Origin: Sipunculus nudus
Taxonomy: Eukaryota; Annelida; Sipuncula; Golfingiida; Sipunculidae
DNA length: 64,000 bases
Direction of reading: 5' to 3'
NCBI GenBank assembly: GCA_026874595.1
Contig: CM049316.1
Coordinates: 48,174,695 to 48,238,694 of the forward strand
Made by a program: the position numbers and the translations under genes. Positions 13,587-26,326 of this stretch are shown in pieces. The first letter of the stretch is position 1. Each line of letters begins with the position of its first letter. Under the pieces are notes generated by a model. It saw nothing but the letters and a program-made list of their open reading frames with translations, did no database searches and was not told the origin of the DNA.

Positions 13587-13983
13587 TTTTTTTTTTTTAG
13601 TTTTTTTTTTTGTGGAGGTAACTGCTCCATTTTTTTATGCCTGCTTAAATTAGTATTATGTACATCTGCAGAATTCCATTCCGGTTTCCGACTACATGAC
13701 AGGGGCTTACATGCCATAAACCTGGCATCAACCAGGCTCCGTGTATCACTCCTGCGGGCCCTGAGTGTGTCTCGTCCCCTTTGCTGGGTCATGACACTGA
13801 GGAACCCCTGAAAGGCGCACTCGTTGGTGAGTGAAACATGACTGTTGATCATAGTATTCCCATCAAGCCTGCAGAGCGCTCACCCTGGGTAGGGGCCGAC
13901 CTTGGAAAAATCTCACCGCCTCAGCTGAGATGCGAATCTCCCAGCTGTAAGTCCTATACTCTACCCCTGAGCCACAGAAGCCA
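13587..13983 (-). mobile_element. tRNA-derived SINE
   Basis: Read on the minus strand, the head is tRNA-like. It begins GGCTTCTG, then an A-box-like TGGCTCAGGGGTAGAG (13959-13974) and a B-box-like GAGATTCGCATCTC (13927-13940). The spacing between boxes is slightly short for a canonical tRNA, and the cloverleaf 3' half is degenerate, so this is not a functional tRNA gene. The body runs to an A-rich tail seen as T-runs at 13587-13598 and 13601-13611. Molluscan tRNA-derived SINEs have this layout; the specific family was not identified. The 100-codon minus-strand frame across it is a repeat shadow. Confidence 0.65.
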
Positions 13984-14425
13984 GTCTTCTTCAAACAACT
14001 TGTTGGTGAACCAAGCAAGCCATTCCTAAAGACTGGTCTGTCCTGGCTGAGAAATGAGTGGGCATGTTCTTAAAATGACTTAATTTTGACATTCGTTTCA
14101 CTGTATTCTATTTCAATACCAAGTAGCCCTTAACACAAAAGTGCTCACTAAAAATTACAAGTTGCAAATTCATTACATTTAAAAGGTGTATTCAGCCAGG
14201 AGGGGACTGATTTGACATCTTCATTGCCAAATGATACTAAAGTACTTGACCAGAACTGTGTAGCCTATCAGGGATAACACTAGAGCATTAGGCAAGCACC
14301 GGTAGCCAGATCAAAGAGCTTTCACACCGAGGTGCTGTTTTTCTTATAAAGATTGCAGGTGATAACAGCTATACCCTGCATTCAAAGTAGATTATGTTCT
14401 CCTCTCATTATAACTCCATGATAAA
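13984..14425. other. Intron sequence, nothing recognised
   Basis: This is AT-rich sequence between the SINE and element A3, without open frames or repeat motifs that I can identify. Confidence 0.4.
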
Positions 14426-15894
14426 ACTAGAATACGGGTAGTCGACAAGCCACTACGTGTATCCGCCTAAATCAGAGTGGAACGGGTGAAGTGAGGCATG
14501 GATTGAGTGGCAAGGGGAAATAGAGTGAAGTGTTGCATATTAGCATGGATGTCTGCAGCCAAATTGTGTATGTAGGTTGGCCCCCCTACCACAAAATCCA
14601 GAAAGCCGTCCAAGTTGTATACATATGCAAAATTTAAGGCAGATAAGTCAAACCACTACATGTATATGAGTGATTTTAGCCAGTGGCAGACAAACAGATG
14701 GACGCTGAGCAAAAATGGTTGCAGGTGACGCCACCAGTTTTGCGTATGATAAAGAACGAGCTATGTGAGAACTATACACATGCAAAACTTTGGCCCAATC
14801 GGTCAAACGGTTCCCAAGATATGAGCTTGGATGTCTGCTGCATAAACTAGAATGCAGGTGGCGCCACCTGTCATAAAATCAAGAGAGCTGTCAGGGATGC
14901 ATAAACCTGCAAAATTTTAGGCAGATATGTCAAACCACTGCCGAGATATGAGTGATTTTATCCCATGGCAGACAAACAGACATGAACTGTGCAAAAATGG
15001 CTGCAGGTGGCGCCACCAGTTTTGCGTATGATAAAGAGCTATGTGAGATCTATACACATGTAAAATTTTGGCCCAATCGGTCAAACGGTTTCCGAGATAT
15101 GAGCTTGGATGTCTGCAGCATAAACGTGAATGTAGGTGGCGCCACCTGTCATAACATCAGAAAAGCTGTCCAAGATGTATACGCATGCCGAATTTCAGGT
15201 GAATTAGTCAAGTCACTGCAGAGATATGAGTGAATTTAACCCAAGGCAGACAAACAGATGGACACTGTTCAAACATGGTTGCAGGTGGTGCCACCATTTT
15301 TTGTGTATGTTATTAAGCTCTCCAAGGGCTACATTTGTGCAAAAAAAATTTTCCTGATCGGTCAAACGGTTCCCGAGATATGAGCTTGGATGTTTGCAGC
15401 ATAAACGTGAATGTAGGTGGCGCCACCTGTCATAAAATCAGAAAAGCTATCCAGGATGTATACGCATGCTGAATTACAGGTGAATTAGTCAAGGCACTGC
15501 AGAGATATGAGTGATTTTAACCCAAGGCAGACGAACAGCTGGACACTGTGCAAACATGGTTGCAGGTGGCGCCACCATTTTTTGTGTATGTTATAAAGCT
15601 CTCCAAGGGCTACATTTGTGCTAAAAAATTTTCCTGATCGGTCAAACGGTTCCCGAGATATGTGGGTTTATGTGTGGAAACAGACGCACAAACGGACGCA
15701 GAGCGCAGAGGAAAGGTCAGAGGTCAGAACAAAATTTGGGCACAGCAGTTCACATGTGACCCGAACATAATCCCGGGTTCCGTAAAATTCCGCCCAGCAG
15801 TTATGGAGGAGTTCTCCGGACACCTACGCGGCGGGGGCGGGGGCGGTGGGCTGAAAACATAATATCCGCAAAACCCTGTTTTGGCGGATACAAT
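14426..15894 (+). mobile_element. Pearl-like family A element, copy A3
   Basis: The head is CTAGAATACGGGTAGTCGAC with TATCCGCCTAAATC. The core has palindromes GGTGGCGCCACC at about 14857, 15006, 15136, 15417 and 15567. A G-rich (GGC/GGGGGC) run lies at 15827-15849, and the end hairpin is ATATCCGC...GGCGGATA. It shares private variants with A4 on the opposite strand (for example cataaactagaatgcaggtg and the ggcccccctacc degraded first palindrome), so the two are close relatives. It is non-coding. Confidence 0.75.
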
Positions 15895-16601
15895 AAGACT
15901 GCCTAAAGCAAGAGGACTGTACCGTAAGTCATGCTGCTGTCCAAGCTAAATGCATGCTATATATTCCTGGATATCATAACAATTAAAATTTCATAGGCTA
16001 CATTCTTTGACCTTTTCCTATGGACGTTAAATTTTAAATAAATTGTCAAGCATATGAATAGTTTACAAATGGACATACAGATGGAACTGATCACAAAACC
16101 CCTGCCCAGCTGAGGCAGGAGATAATAACATTTTTCACTAATGAAGCAGTTACCTAAAGAGGAACAATTAAGGAACAGTCTAAACAATTCACAGTTCACA
16201 TATTTAAAATTTGTTTTATTCCATATAAAAACTGCCTCTGTTGTGCGCCCGTTTTAATAAGTGAAAACATGAATATAACTGCAAGTCCTACACAAATGGC
16301 AAAACTGATACTTATACAAAGTGCAACTACACAACACTTGACTTCAATAAACAACAGTTACTGGGTCAGGAATGCCAACAATGAACCATTATAACAAAGC
16401 ATGCATCTGCAGATAAATATATGTAACTTGCTTATCTGATCTGAGAAATTCATTAAATACCTGAGAGAGATCAGGGTCTATCACGTAAAAATTGTCAAAA
16501 AAAGACCACTTTGAGAACTCAAATGCTATAAGGAATAAAGCTTTAAAACATGAATCCAGCAAAACAGGTATTTAATGGTGCAATAGGTTTGTGTACTTGT
16601 A
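15895..16601. other. Intron sequence, nothing recognised
   Basis: AT-rich. The phrase cagctgaggcagg near 16100 resembles pieces at about 9420 and 63850 and may be a remnant of an unclassified repeat. The minus-strand frame 15957-16199 shows no domain. Confidence 0.4.
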
Positions 16602-18929
16602 ATACTTGTTTGTTTGTGAGGTCTAGCTGTGGGGCCACACAGACAGTGGGACATCATTATGCTGCTACACGGGACTTTGTTTGTGAGGTTTAGCTGTGGG
16701 GCCACACAGACAGTGGGACATGCAGTATGCTGCTACATGGGTGTTGTTTGTGAGGTCTAGCTGTGGGGCCACACAGACAGTGGGACATGCAGTATGCTGC
16801 TACATGGGTGTTTGTTTGTGAGGTCTCACTGTGGGGCCACACAGACAGTGGGACATCATTATTCTGCTACACGGGAGTTTGTTTGTGAGGTCTAGCTGTG
16901 GGGGCCACACAGACAGTGGGACATGTAGTATGCTGCTACATGGGAGTTTGTTTGTGAGGTTTAGCTGTGGGGCCACACAGACAGTGGGACATGCAGTATA
17001 CTGCTACATGGGTGTTTGTTTGTGAGGTCTAGCTGTGGGGCCACACAGACAGTGGGACATGCAGTATGCTGCTACAAGGGAGTTTGTTTGTGAGGTCTAG
17101 CTGTGGGGGCCACACAGACAGTGGGACATGCAGTATGCTGCTACATGGGTGTTTATTTGTGAGGTCTCGCTGTGGGGCCACACAGACAGTGGGACATCAT
17201 TATGCTGCTACACGGGAGTTTGTTTGTGAGATCTAGCTGTGGGGGCCACACAGACAGTGGGACATGCAGTATGCTGCTACATGGGAGTTTGTTTGTGAGG
17301 TCTAGCTGTGGGGCCACACAGACAGTGGGACATGCAGTATACTGCTACATGGGTGTTTGTTTGTGAGGTCTAGCTGTGGGGCCACACAGACAGTGGGACA
17401 TCATTATGCTGCTACAAGGGAGTTTGTTTGTGAGGTCTAGCTATGGGGGCCACACAGACAGTGGGACATGCAGTATGCTGCTACATGGGAGTTTGTTTGT
17501 GAGGTCTAGCTGTGGGGCCACACAGACAGTGGGACATGCAGTATACTGCTACATGGGTGTTTGTTTGTGAGGTCTAGCTGTGGGGCCACACAGACAGTGG
17601 GACATCATTATGCTGCTACAAGGGAGTTTGTTTGTGAGGTCTAGCTTTCGGGGCCACACAGACAGTGGGACATGCAGTATGCTGCTACATGGGAGTTTGT
17701 TTGTGAGGTCTAGCTGTGGGGCCACACAGACAGTGGGACATGCAGTATACTGCTACATGGGTGTTTGTTTGTGAGGTCTAGCTGTGGAAGCCAAACAGAC
17801 AGTGGGACATGCAGTATGCTGCTACACAGGAATTTGTTTGTAAGGTCTAGCTGCGGGGGCCACACAGACATAGAGACATACAGTATGCTGCTACATGGGT
17901 GTTTGTTTGTGAGGTCTAGCTGTTGGGCCACACAGACATAGAGACATACAGTATGCTGCTACATGGGTGTTTGTTTGTGAGGTCTAGCTGAGGGGGCCAC
18001 ACAGACATAGAGACATACAGTATGCTGCTACATGGGAGTTTGTTTGTGAGGTTTAGCTGTTGGGCCACACAGACATAGAGACATACAGTTTGCTGCTACA
18101 TGGGTGTTTGTTTGTGAGGTCTAGCTGAGGGGGCCACACAGACATATAGACATACAGTATGCTGCTACAAGGGAGTTTGTGAGGTCTAGCTGAGGGGGCC
18201 ACACAGACAGTGGGACATGCAGTATGCTGCTACATGGGAGTTTGTTTGTGAGGTCTAGCTGTGGGGCCACACAGACAGTGGGACATGCAGTATGCTGCTA
18301 CACAAGAGTTTGTTTGTGAGGTTTAGCTGTGGGGCCACACAGACAGTGGGACATACAGTATGCTGCTACATGACTGTTTGTTTGTGAGGTCTAGCTGTGG
18401 GGCCACACAGACAGTTGGACATGCAGTATGCTGCTACATGGGAGTTTGTTTGTGAGGTCTAGCTGCGGGGGCCAAACAGACATATAGACATACAGTATGC
18501 TGCTACATGGGTGTTTGTTTGTGAGGTCTAGCTGAGGGGGCCACACAGACAGTGGGAATTACAGTATGCTGCTACATGAGAGTTTGTTTGTGAGGTCTAG
18601 CTGTGGGGCCACACAGACAGTGGGACATACAGTATGCTGCTACATGGGTGTTTGTTTGTGAGGTCCAGCTGTGGGGGCCTCACAGACAGTGGGACATGCA
18701 GTATGCTGCTATATTGGGAGTTTGTTTGTGAGGTCTAGCTGTGGGGGCCACACAGACAGTGGGACATGCAGTATGCTGCTATATTGGGAGTTTGTTTGTA
18801 AGGTCTAGCTGTAGGGCCACACAGACAGTGAAATATGCAGTATGCTGCTTCATGGGTGTTTGTTTGTTAGGTCTAGCTGATGGGCCACACAGACATTGGG
18901 ACATGCAGTATGCTTCTACATGGGTGAGA
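16602..18929. repeat. 68-bp minisatellite with 204-bp higher-order structure
   Basis: The unit reads gtttgtttgtgaggtctagc, then tgtggggccacacagacag, then tgggacatgcagtatgctgc, then tacatgggt. About 34 units are present. Between about 17170 and 17780, three consecutive subtypes repeat as a 204-bp trimer (frames starting at 17172, 17376 and 17580). From about 17860 to 18170 a variant block carries cagacatagagacatac instead of cagacagtgggacatgc. The array is flanked by unique AT-rich sequence. The repeating 64-codon frames are artefacts. Confidence 0.9.
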
Positions 18930-19459
<530 letters not shown>

Positions 19460-21305
19460 TGTCCTAAATGTTAATCCAGCTGTTATTGTTACATCCTGGA
19501 GGCCATAAATGTGAATCCAGCTGTTATTGTTATATCCTGGAGGCCATAAATGTTAATCAAGCTCTTATTGTTATATCCTGGAGGCCTTAAATGTGGATCC
19601 AGCTGTTATTGTTATATTCTAGAGCCCTAAATGTGAATCCAGCTCTTATTGTCATATCTTTGAGGAAATAAATGTGAATCCACCTGTTATTGTTATATCC
19701 TGGAGGCCAAAAAAAAAATCAAGCTGTTATTGTTATATCCTGGAGGCCCTAAATGTGAATCCAGCTCTTATTGTTATATCCTGGAGGCCTCAATGTGAAT
19801 CCACCTGTTATTGTTATATCCTGGAGGCCTAAATGTGAATCCACCTGTTACTGTTATATCCTGGAGGCCTCAATGTGAATCCAGCTGTTATTGTTATATC
19901 CTGGAGGCCTCAATGTGAATCCACCTGTTATTGTTATATCCTGGAGGCCTCAATGTGAATCCACCTGTTACTGTTATATCCTGGAGGCCTCAATGTTAAT
20001 ACAGCTGTTATTGTTATATCCTGGAGGCCTCAACGTGAATCCACCAGTTATTGTTATATCCTCGAGGCCAAAAAAATGAATCAAGCTGTTATTGTTATAT
20101 CCTGGAGGCCTCAACCTGAATCCACCTGTTATTGTTATATCCTGGAGGCCTCAATGTGAATCCACCTGTTGCTGTTATATCCTGGAGGCCTCAATGTTAA
20201 TACAGCTGTTATTGTTATATCCTTGAGGCCTCAATGTGAATCCACCTGTTATTGTTATATCCTGGAGGCCTCAATGTGAATCCAGCTGTTATTGTTATAT
20301 CCTGGAGGCCTCAATGTGAATCAACCTGTTATTGTTATATCCTGGAGGCCTCAATGTGAATCAACCTGTTATTGTTATATCCTGGAGGCCTCAATGTGAA
20401 TCCACCTGTTATTGTTATATCCTGGAGGCCTCAATGTTAATACAGCTGTTATTGTTATATCCTTGAGGCCTCAATGTGAATCCACCTGTTATTGTTATAT
20501 CCTGGAGGCCTCAATGTGAATCCAGCTGTTATTGTTATATCCTGGAGGCCTCAATGTGAATCCACCTGTTATTGTTATATCCTGGAGGCCTCAATGTGAA
20601 TCCAGCTGTTATTGTTATATCCTGGAGGCCTCAATGTGAATCCAGCTGTTATTGTTATATCCTGGAGGCCTCAATGTGAATCCAGCTGTTATTGTTATAT
20701 CCTGGAGGCCTCAATGTGAATCAACCTGTTATTGTTATATCCTGGAGGCCTCAATGTGAATCCACCTGTTATTGTTATATCCTGGAGGCCTCAATGTGAA
20801 TCCACCTGTTACTGTTATATCCTGGAGGCCTCAATGTTAATACAGCTGTTATTGTTATATCCTGGAGGCCTCAACGTGAATCCACCAGTTATTGTTATAT
20901 CCTGGAGGCCAAAAAAATGAATAAAGCTGTTATTGTTATATCCTGGAGGCCTCAACGTGAATCTACCTGTTATTGTTATATCCTGGAGGCCTCAATGTGA
21001 ATCCACCTGTTGCTGTTATATCCTGGAGGCCTCAATGTTAATACAGCTGTTATTGTTATATCCTTGAGGCCTCAATGTGAATCCACCTGTTATTGTTATA
21101 TCCTGGAGGCCTCAATGTGAATCCACCTGTTACTGTTATATCCTGGAGGCCTCAATGTTAATACAGCTGTTATTGTTATATCCTTGAGGCCTCAATGTGA
21201 ATCCACCTGTTATTGTTATATCCTGGAGGCTTCAATGTGAATCCAGCTGTTATTGTTATATCCTGGAGGCCCTAAATGTGAATCCACCTGTATAATTGTT
21301 ACATC
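19460..21305. repeat. 40-bp minisatellite with an 841-bp higher-order duplication
   Basis: The unit reads ctgttattgttatatcctgg then aggcctcaatgtgaatccac. About 46 units are present. Edge units (19460-19700) are more diverged and use aggccataaatg. Distinct variants repeat at a distance of 841 bp: caacgtgaatccaccag at 20030 and 20871, aggccaaaaaaatgaat at about 20067 and 20908, and cctgttgctg at about 20165 and 21006. A 21-unit block has therefore been duplicated. AGGCCT is a palindromic hexamer present in most units. Short open frames are artefacts. Confidence 0.9.
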
Positions 21306-21610
21306 CTGATATGACTGTATGTGATAGTGTGTATAACATACTGGACTGCTTTATTACGGCCAAAGCTGAAGTATAGAAGTAATGTCAGTTTCATTAATGC
21401 ATTTGCAATTTTTAATTATCCCAATTCCTAAATACACAAACCTACAAACATGCCCAGCAAAGTTGGTTTCAGCAGAAACAACAGAGAAAAGGTTACAATA
21501 ATGATATACAAAGCTGGTATTTAATTGTTAAAGCTAAATTCCCATGACAAAGCCACTTGAAGCGACTCTTATTTCTCCAATGATGTATTAGATCATGAAT
21601 TTTTAATGTA
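21306..21610. other. Intron sequence, nothing recognised
   Basis: AT-rich spacer between the 40-bp minisatellite and the TIR element. No motif is recognised. Confidence 0.4.
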
Positions 21611-21612
21611 TA

Positions 21613-22524
21613 CCGTATTTCATCCAATTGTTCGATCCCTCTATTTATACAACCTCCAAAAATATTCAAGGTTATTAATTTCTAAATTTCCTCTAATTTT
21701 CGACTGCTTGAAAAGTTTTTCATCTCACTGAATCATGTCCAAACTTGCGGACAAGGTGTCGAAAGAGACCAGTCATATCCAGTAAGGTAAGTGACTGATG
21801 AATAAAATAAAGGAATATATGTAACATACTGTATTTGGTGTTTGTTTCATTCATCAGGACAAATGTAAAAGCGTCTTCTACATTATAAAAATGTGATTTT
21901 CTTTAATACTTTTAACAAAATGCGCAAAAGTGATCGCATTATAGCGACGTTTAAAATGGCTCATGACTGTCAGCTCTGACCCCTGACCTTGTTGCCGTAA
22001 ATACGCCAAACATTGATGTTTGATGACGAAAAGATATCTCTAACACTCGCTCGATAGTAGTTGATAACTGACGTAAGATAATCATGTTAATTATAAAATA
22101 ATGCTGTATTCACGGCATTCATATCTCTTGGCTGGCACCCTTTGTCGTTTGGGGCATAAATAGCTCGCCCATGAACACAAACTCACAGGCCACGCGCAAA
22201 GCAGCATGGGACATGGGAAATGGGAACAGACTTAAACAACAACCAGTAGCGCTTAAATAAATATTAATCGAGAGGAACCCTCTGAAAAAAGTACCGTACT
22301 TTTAAGCATAAATTATGTGATTTATTGGATTCAGCATTGACACTACACGTTTTGCGCCCCTTCAGTCCCATATGAATGATCCAACTTATTTGAGATTTAA
22401 TAAATGCATCGTTATAAATGAAACAAAAAAAACATGGGCGAATTTTCTTACCACTACGGTTCAAAAGTGAAAAGAATTATCATTAAATTTTATAATCCTT
22501 ATTTTTATTTACTATTGTTATATA

Positions 22525-22582
<58 letters not shown>

Positions 22583-23805
22583 ATTGTGTTTCTCTATGGA
22601 CCGCTAGAGACACGGTTCTGTACTTCGCGTATTATCGAGTCAGTATTGAGCATTTCATTCATGATTTCAGTAATTCTGAATACCGGTACAGTTACATTGT
22701 GTGGAAATATGCGAGTTAAAAAAAAAAACAAATCTGCATGCAGTCAGCTGAAAATGAAAATCTTACCTCAGTATGTTGATCACGATATCAATTAAATGAG
22801 TCATGAAATATGAAATGAAGTAGTGTTTAGAGAACGTCTTGCCCTAATAGGTGCTTCTGATGCCCCACCGTTAATTACGTTCAATGAAAATCGACTCACA
22901 AATTACCGACTGGTCACAGTTTACCCTCCGACACCGTCTGACCAAGATTACACAGTAGTGGTCATAGGGCAAACTATCGCCTTTCATGTTAATCGATGTT
23001 TGGGCAACGGGAACACTTGGCCGGGAAATCATGTCCCGTGTCCGTGTTTGGACAACAGGCGTTATTAAAACTAAACTCGCTATTAAAGCTTCCTCAGCCC
23101 CTTTGTACCGACATATTCCCTCACTATTCCTTTTTGTTTTTCATATAACAACCTCATTTACATAACACAGTGTCTTGACAAACACAATAGGTATGCTGTG
23201 AAACGTAGTGTGCATTCATCACTTTGTATTTATAACTGACAAATACGTTGATCATGCTGTGAATATTTGTTTTCTTACAAACACGGTGAGCAGGATGTTT
23301 GTATTTTGTATTTCTTTAAAATACGATTAAAATCTTGTGAAATTTACTGGTCTTATTTATGATATTTTTGAGAAGATCTGACAAGATAATAAACCAAATT
23401 TTTCTTAAAAGCTATAATATCGCCCACCGTACGACGGCAAATCACGCACTTCAAATGTCCACCACAGCAATGTATGAACGCCCGTAACTCGCCATTTGAA
23501 TGGAATTAATACAGTTGATTTTAAGAAACAGCTCCCTTATATAATGGATAACATTTATTTTGTAACCTATTATATTGTCACATGACGGGATTTAATAGCA
23601 CACATAAAGATATAGCTGTAATGGACAATACGAGAGACACAACCATGAACTGAGGTGATGGCTGATGAACCCATACATAAAAGCGATTCTATTTATTCGA
23701 CCATGACGTGATTTGCAAGGTACTAATTTCTAATTTTCCTCCATTTAATCGACCTCTGTAAAATTTATTTATTTTTTTATGGTCGAACAATTAGATGAAA
23801 TACGG
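21613..23805. mobile_element. Non-autonomous TIR DNA transposon with CCGTATTTC ends
   Basis: The left end CCGTATTTCATCCAATTG matches the reverse complement of the right end over about 24 bp with one mismatch, and continues into TTCGA. TA flanks both sides (21611-21612 and 23806-23807), compatible with a TA target duplication as in Tc1/mariner/pogo elements; that assignment is inference. The interior is 2.2 kb with a GA microsatellite and no transposase. Segments near both ends (21669-21715 and about 23726-23775) are similar in direct rather than inverted orientation. The 81-codon frame at 22823-23068 has no recognisable domain. Confidence 0.75.
22530..22579. repeat. (GA)n microsatellite
   Basis: About 25 uninterrupted GA dinucleotides lie inside the TIR element. 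Confidence 0.95.
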
Positions 23806-23807
23806 TA

Positions 23808-25943
23808 TTTTGTTTTCCTTGGGGTTCAAATATCAATTTAAAAATAGTATATAATGTACATGCATAAGGAACAATGGAAACATACTTTTTTTCAGGTCCA
23901 CTAAGATATAATAACAAACTTCTATTTGTTCACAAACATAAACATCACCAGCCCACTATTTCAATAAGGGACCCATGCGTCACAGTGCTCAGCTGAAGTT
24001 GACATTGAAGGTAAACATTTTAAATAATAACAAATGGAGATAAAGTTATTCAATAGTCAATACATTTTACTTGTACAAAGTCAGTTGCTCGAAATATCTG
24101 GGAATTTAAGGGGGGAGTAGAGTTGACCAGAGAATATTAAGCAGAGAGGTAAAATATAAAGTAAAGATATCTTTAATTACAAAATTACAAAGAGTTGACT
24201 TGAGAATATTAAGCAGAGAGGTAAAATATAAAGTAAAGATATCTTTAATTACAAAATGTTGCAGATACTACTCCTAAGAGGAAAAGGTAATATAGGCTAT
24301 GTTTATTAAATTTGAGTAAGGAAGTTTTGCAAATAATATTTTGTGATCTGAATATGTTATTTTAATATGTTGAAACTGAAGAATGTGAGCAGAACATAAG
24401 ATATATAACATTACCATTATCATTAGTTGACTCTTTGCTATGTTTTTTGACAGTTAATGAGTTGACACATTTGTTCAATTACATTATATTATCCTGTTTA
24501 TACCAATTGGGTGATCCCTCTAATTTGTTGACCCTGAAAGCATAATAAGTCTTAGGTTGAATCTAATTTCTCAACAATGTTGAAGTGAACTGCTTCTGTC
24601 TCCAGCTGACACCACAGCATGGGTGTGACAGTCATGTCCTTGTTACAGGGCAGGTAACTCATGTGAAATAAATATCAAGATTGAGCTTGTTTACATTGCT
24701 ACTGTCTAATTTTCTTTTAGGATATAAAGAATCATTTGTGATAATAAATACATCTTTTATTTTATTTTTTTATAATTTATATAATATTTTTATTGTAATC
24801 TCTTTCAGTCCGTGAATTGCCAGGAATGTGGAAATGCTACATTTCTTTTTTTTATATGCAGTGATGGCCGTCTTGTGTCACTTTAATGTAGACATATCAG
24901 TGGTTCCCTGGGGCTATGCAAGTGAATGGTAGCAGGTATGCAGTGGAAACAGGTCTGTGACCCAAGTGACCCAGCTGACCCTGTCAACACTTAATTTTTA
25001 CTAATCCATAAAACTTATGCAATGGACAGAATGTGCATACTATGGGACTGATTCAAAGATCCACATGAGAAGTTTGGCTCAAGTTTGACATGAATTTGCT
25101 ATGGCCAGTACGAGACAGATTATCTCAAGTTGTTGACTGAAGGCATCATTATATAATTGTAAAGCAAATACAAAAAGACAAGGAGAAATGTTGATCTGTG
25201 AAACAGATCTAGAATGTCCCCCGCATGTTGTGGAAATAGCAGGAAAAAAGTTTTGAATACCTACATGAAATTCCAGATTGGTAAATATCACCCGCCAAGA
25301 TTACCCCTGTGATCTTGAAAAATGCATCAAGGTCATCCATATTCGAACTTGACCTAGCCCTTAATGAGGTACATCAATGCTGCAAGTTTGGTGACTGTGC
25401 CTCAAATTCTTTTTGAGTTATTGCGCTAATTACATTTGAGCATTATCTGCTCAATGACCTAAAAAAAAAAGTGTCATTGGTCATCCAAATTCGAACTTGA
25501 CCTATGGCTTCACAAGGTGCATCCATGCTGCCAGACTGGTGACTGTGCCTTAAATTGCGTTAACATCAATTTAGCATTATCGCCACTGTTACCTTGAAAA
25601 TTGTGTCAAGGTCACCCATATTCATACTGGAGCTAGCCCTTCATGAAAATATGTCAAACAGAAACAGGTTTTTATCCACATGCATGTGGGAAATAATCAA
25701 ACTGCTTAAAAAAATATTACAGAAGATATGTTTTGAATAATGTATGCAATAGAAAATCACCGATTTCACCCTGTTGGCCATATTTGATTTTGAGCAAGTC
25801 TGTATGGGTGCCCTCATAGGCATCACTGATCCCTTTGAATTTCAGAATGATCAAACAAGTTCTTCTTGAGATGGCACAAAGAAAATCAACAATTCTGCTC
25901 TGGTAACCATATTGGAATTCCGACAGTTTTGCAAGTCGTAAAA
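23808..25943. other. Intron with pearl-like head and scattered repeat pieces
   Basis: A degraded head (aagggacccatgcgtcacag, about 23966) starts a family also seen at 63412. A tandem duplication of about 73 bp occupies roughly 24120-24259 (agaatattaagcagagaggt and following sequence). At 25290-25640 three imperfect units of the phrase cttgaaaaatgcatcaaggtc...gaacttgacctag match 37890-38400. No gene is evident. Confidence 0.5.
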
Positions 25944-26326
25944 ACAAGGGACCTATGGGTCACGGCGCTCAGCTGTTATATATGATAATAAAATATGATT
26001 TAAAAATGAGGCACATGCTGGTTTTGAGTGGAAATAAATATAAGCTGTATTATGAGTTGTTGTTGTTTAGCTTATGTATGATTTTGATAGTACCTTTAGA
26101 GACAGGGAAGAGGATTGATTTCATTTATTTTATTAACAAATGGAGTACTATTGTCACACAGATTTTGACTTGGCCGTATAACTTATAAGCAGAACATATA
26201 ATATAAGAGTTTAACTATTTATTAAAAAAAATTACAAATATTGTCCCAAATATAAGTTTTATTAAAAATAATAGAGAATCGTATGATTTTTTTAAATGAA
26301 ATATAACTGAAATGATTATTAAAATA

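Noticed and set aside
13920-13985. A functional tRNA gene on the minus strand
   Set aside because: A-box and B-box-like motifs are present, but the acceptor stem and 3' half do not fold properly and the sequence continues into a SINE body and A-rich tail.
16831-17931. Repeating 64-codon frames beginning MGPHRQWDI
   Set aside because: They are produced by the 204-bp higher-order repeat. No start context, splice sites or homology.
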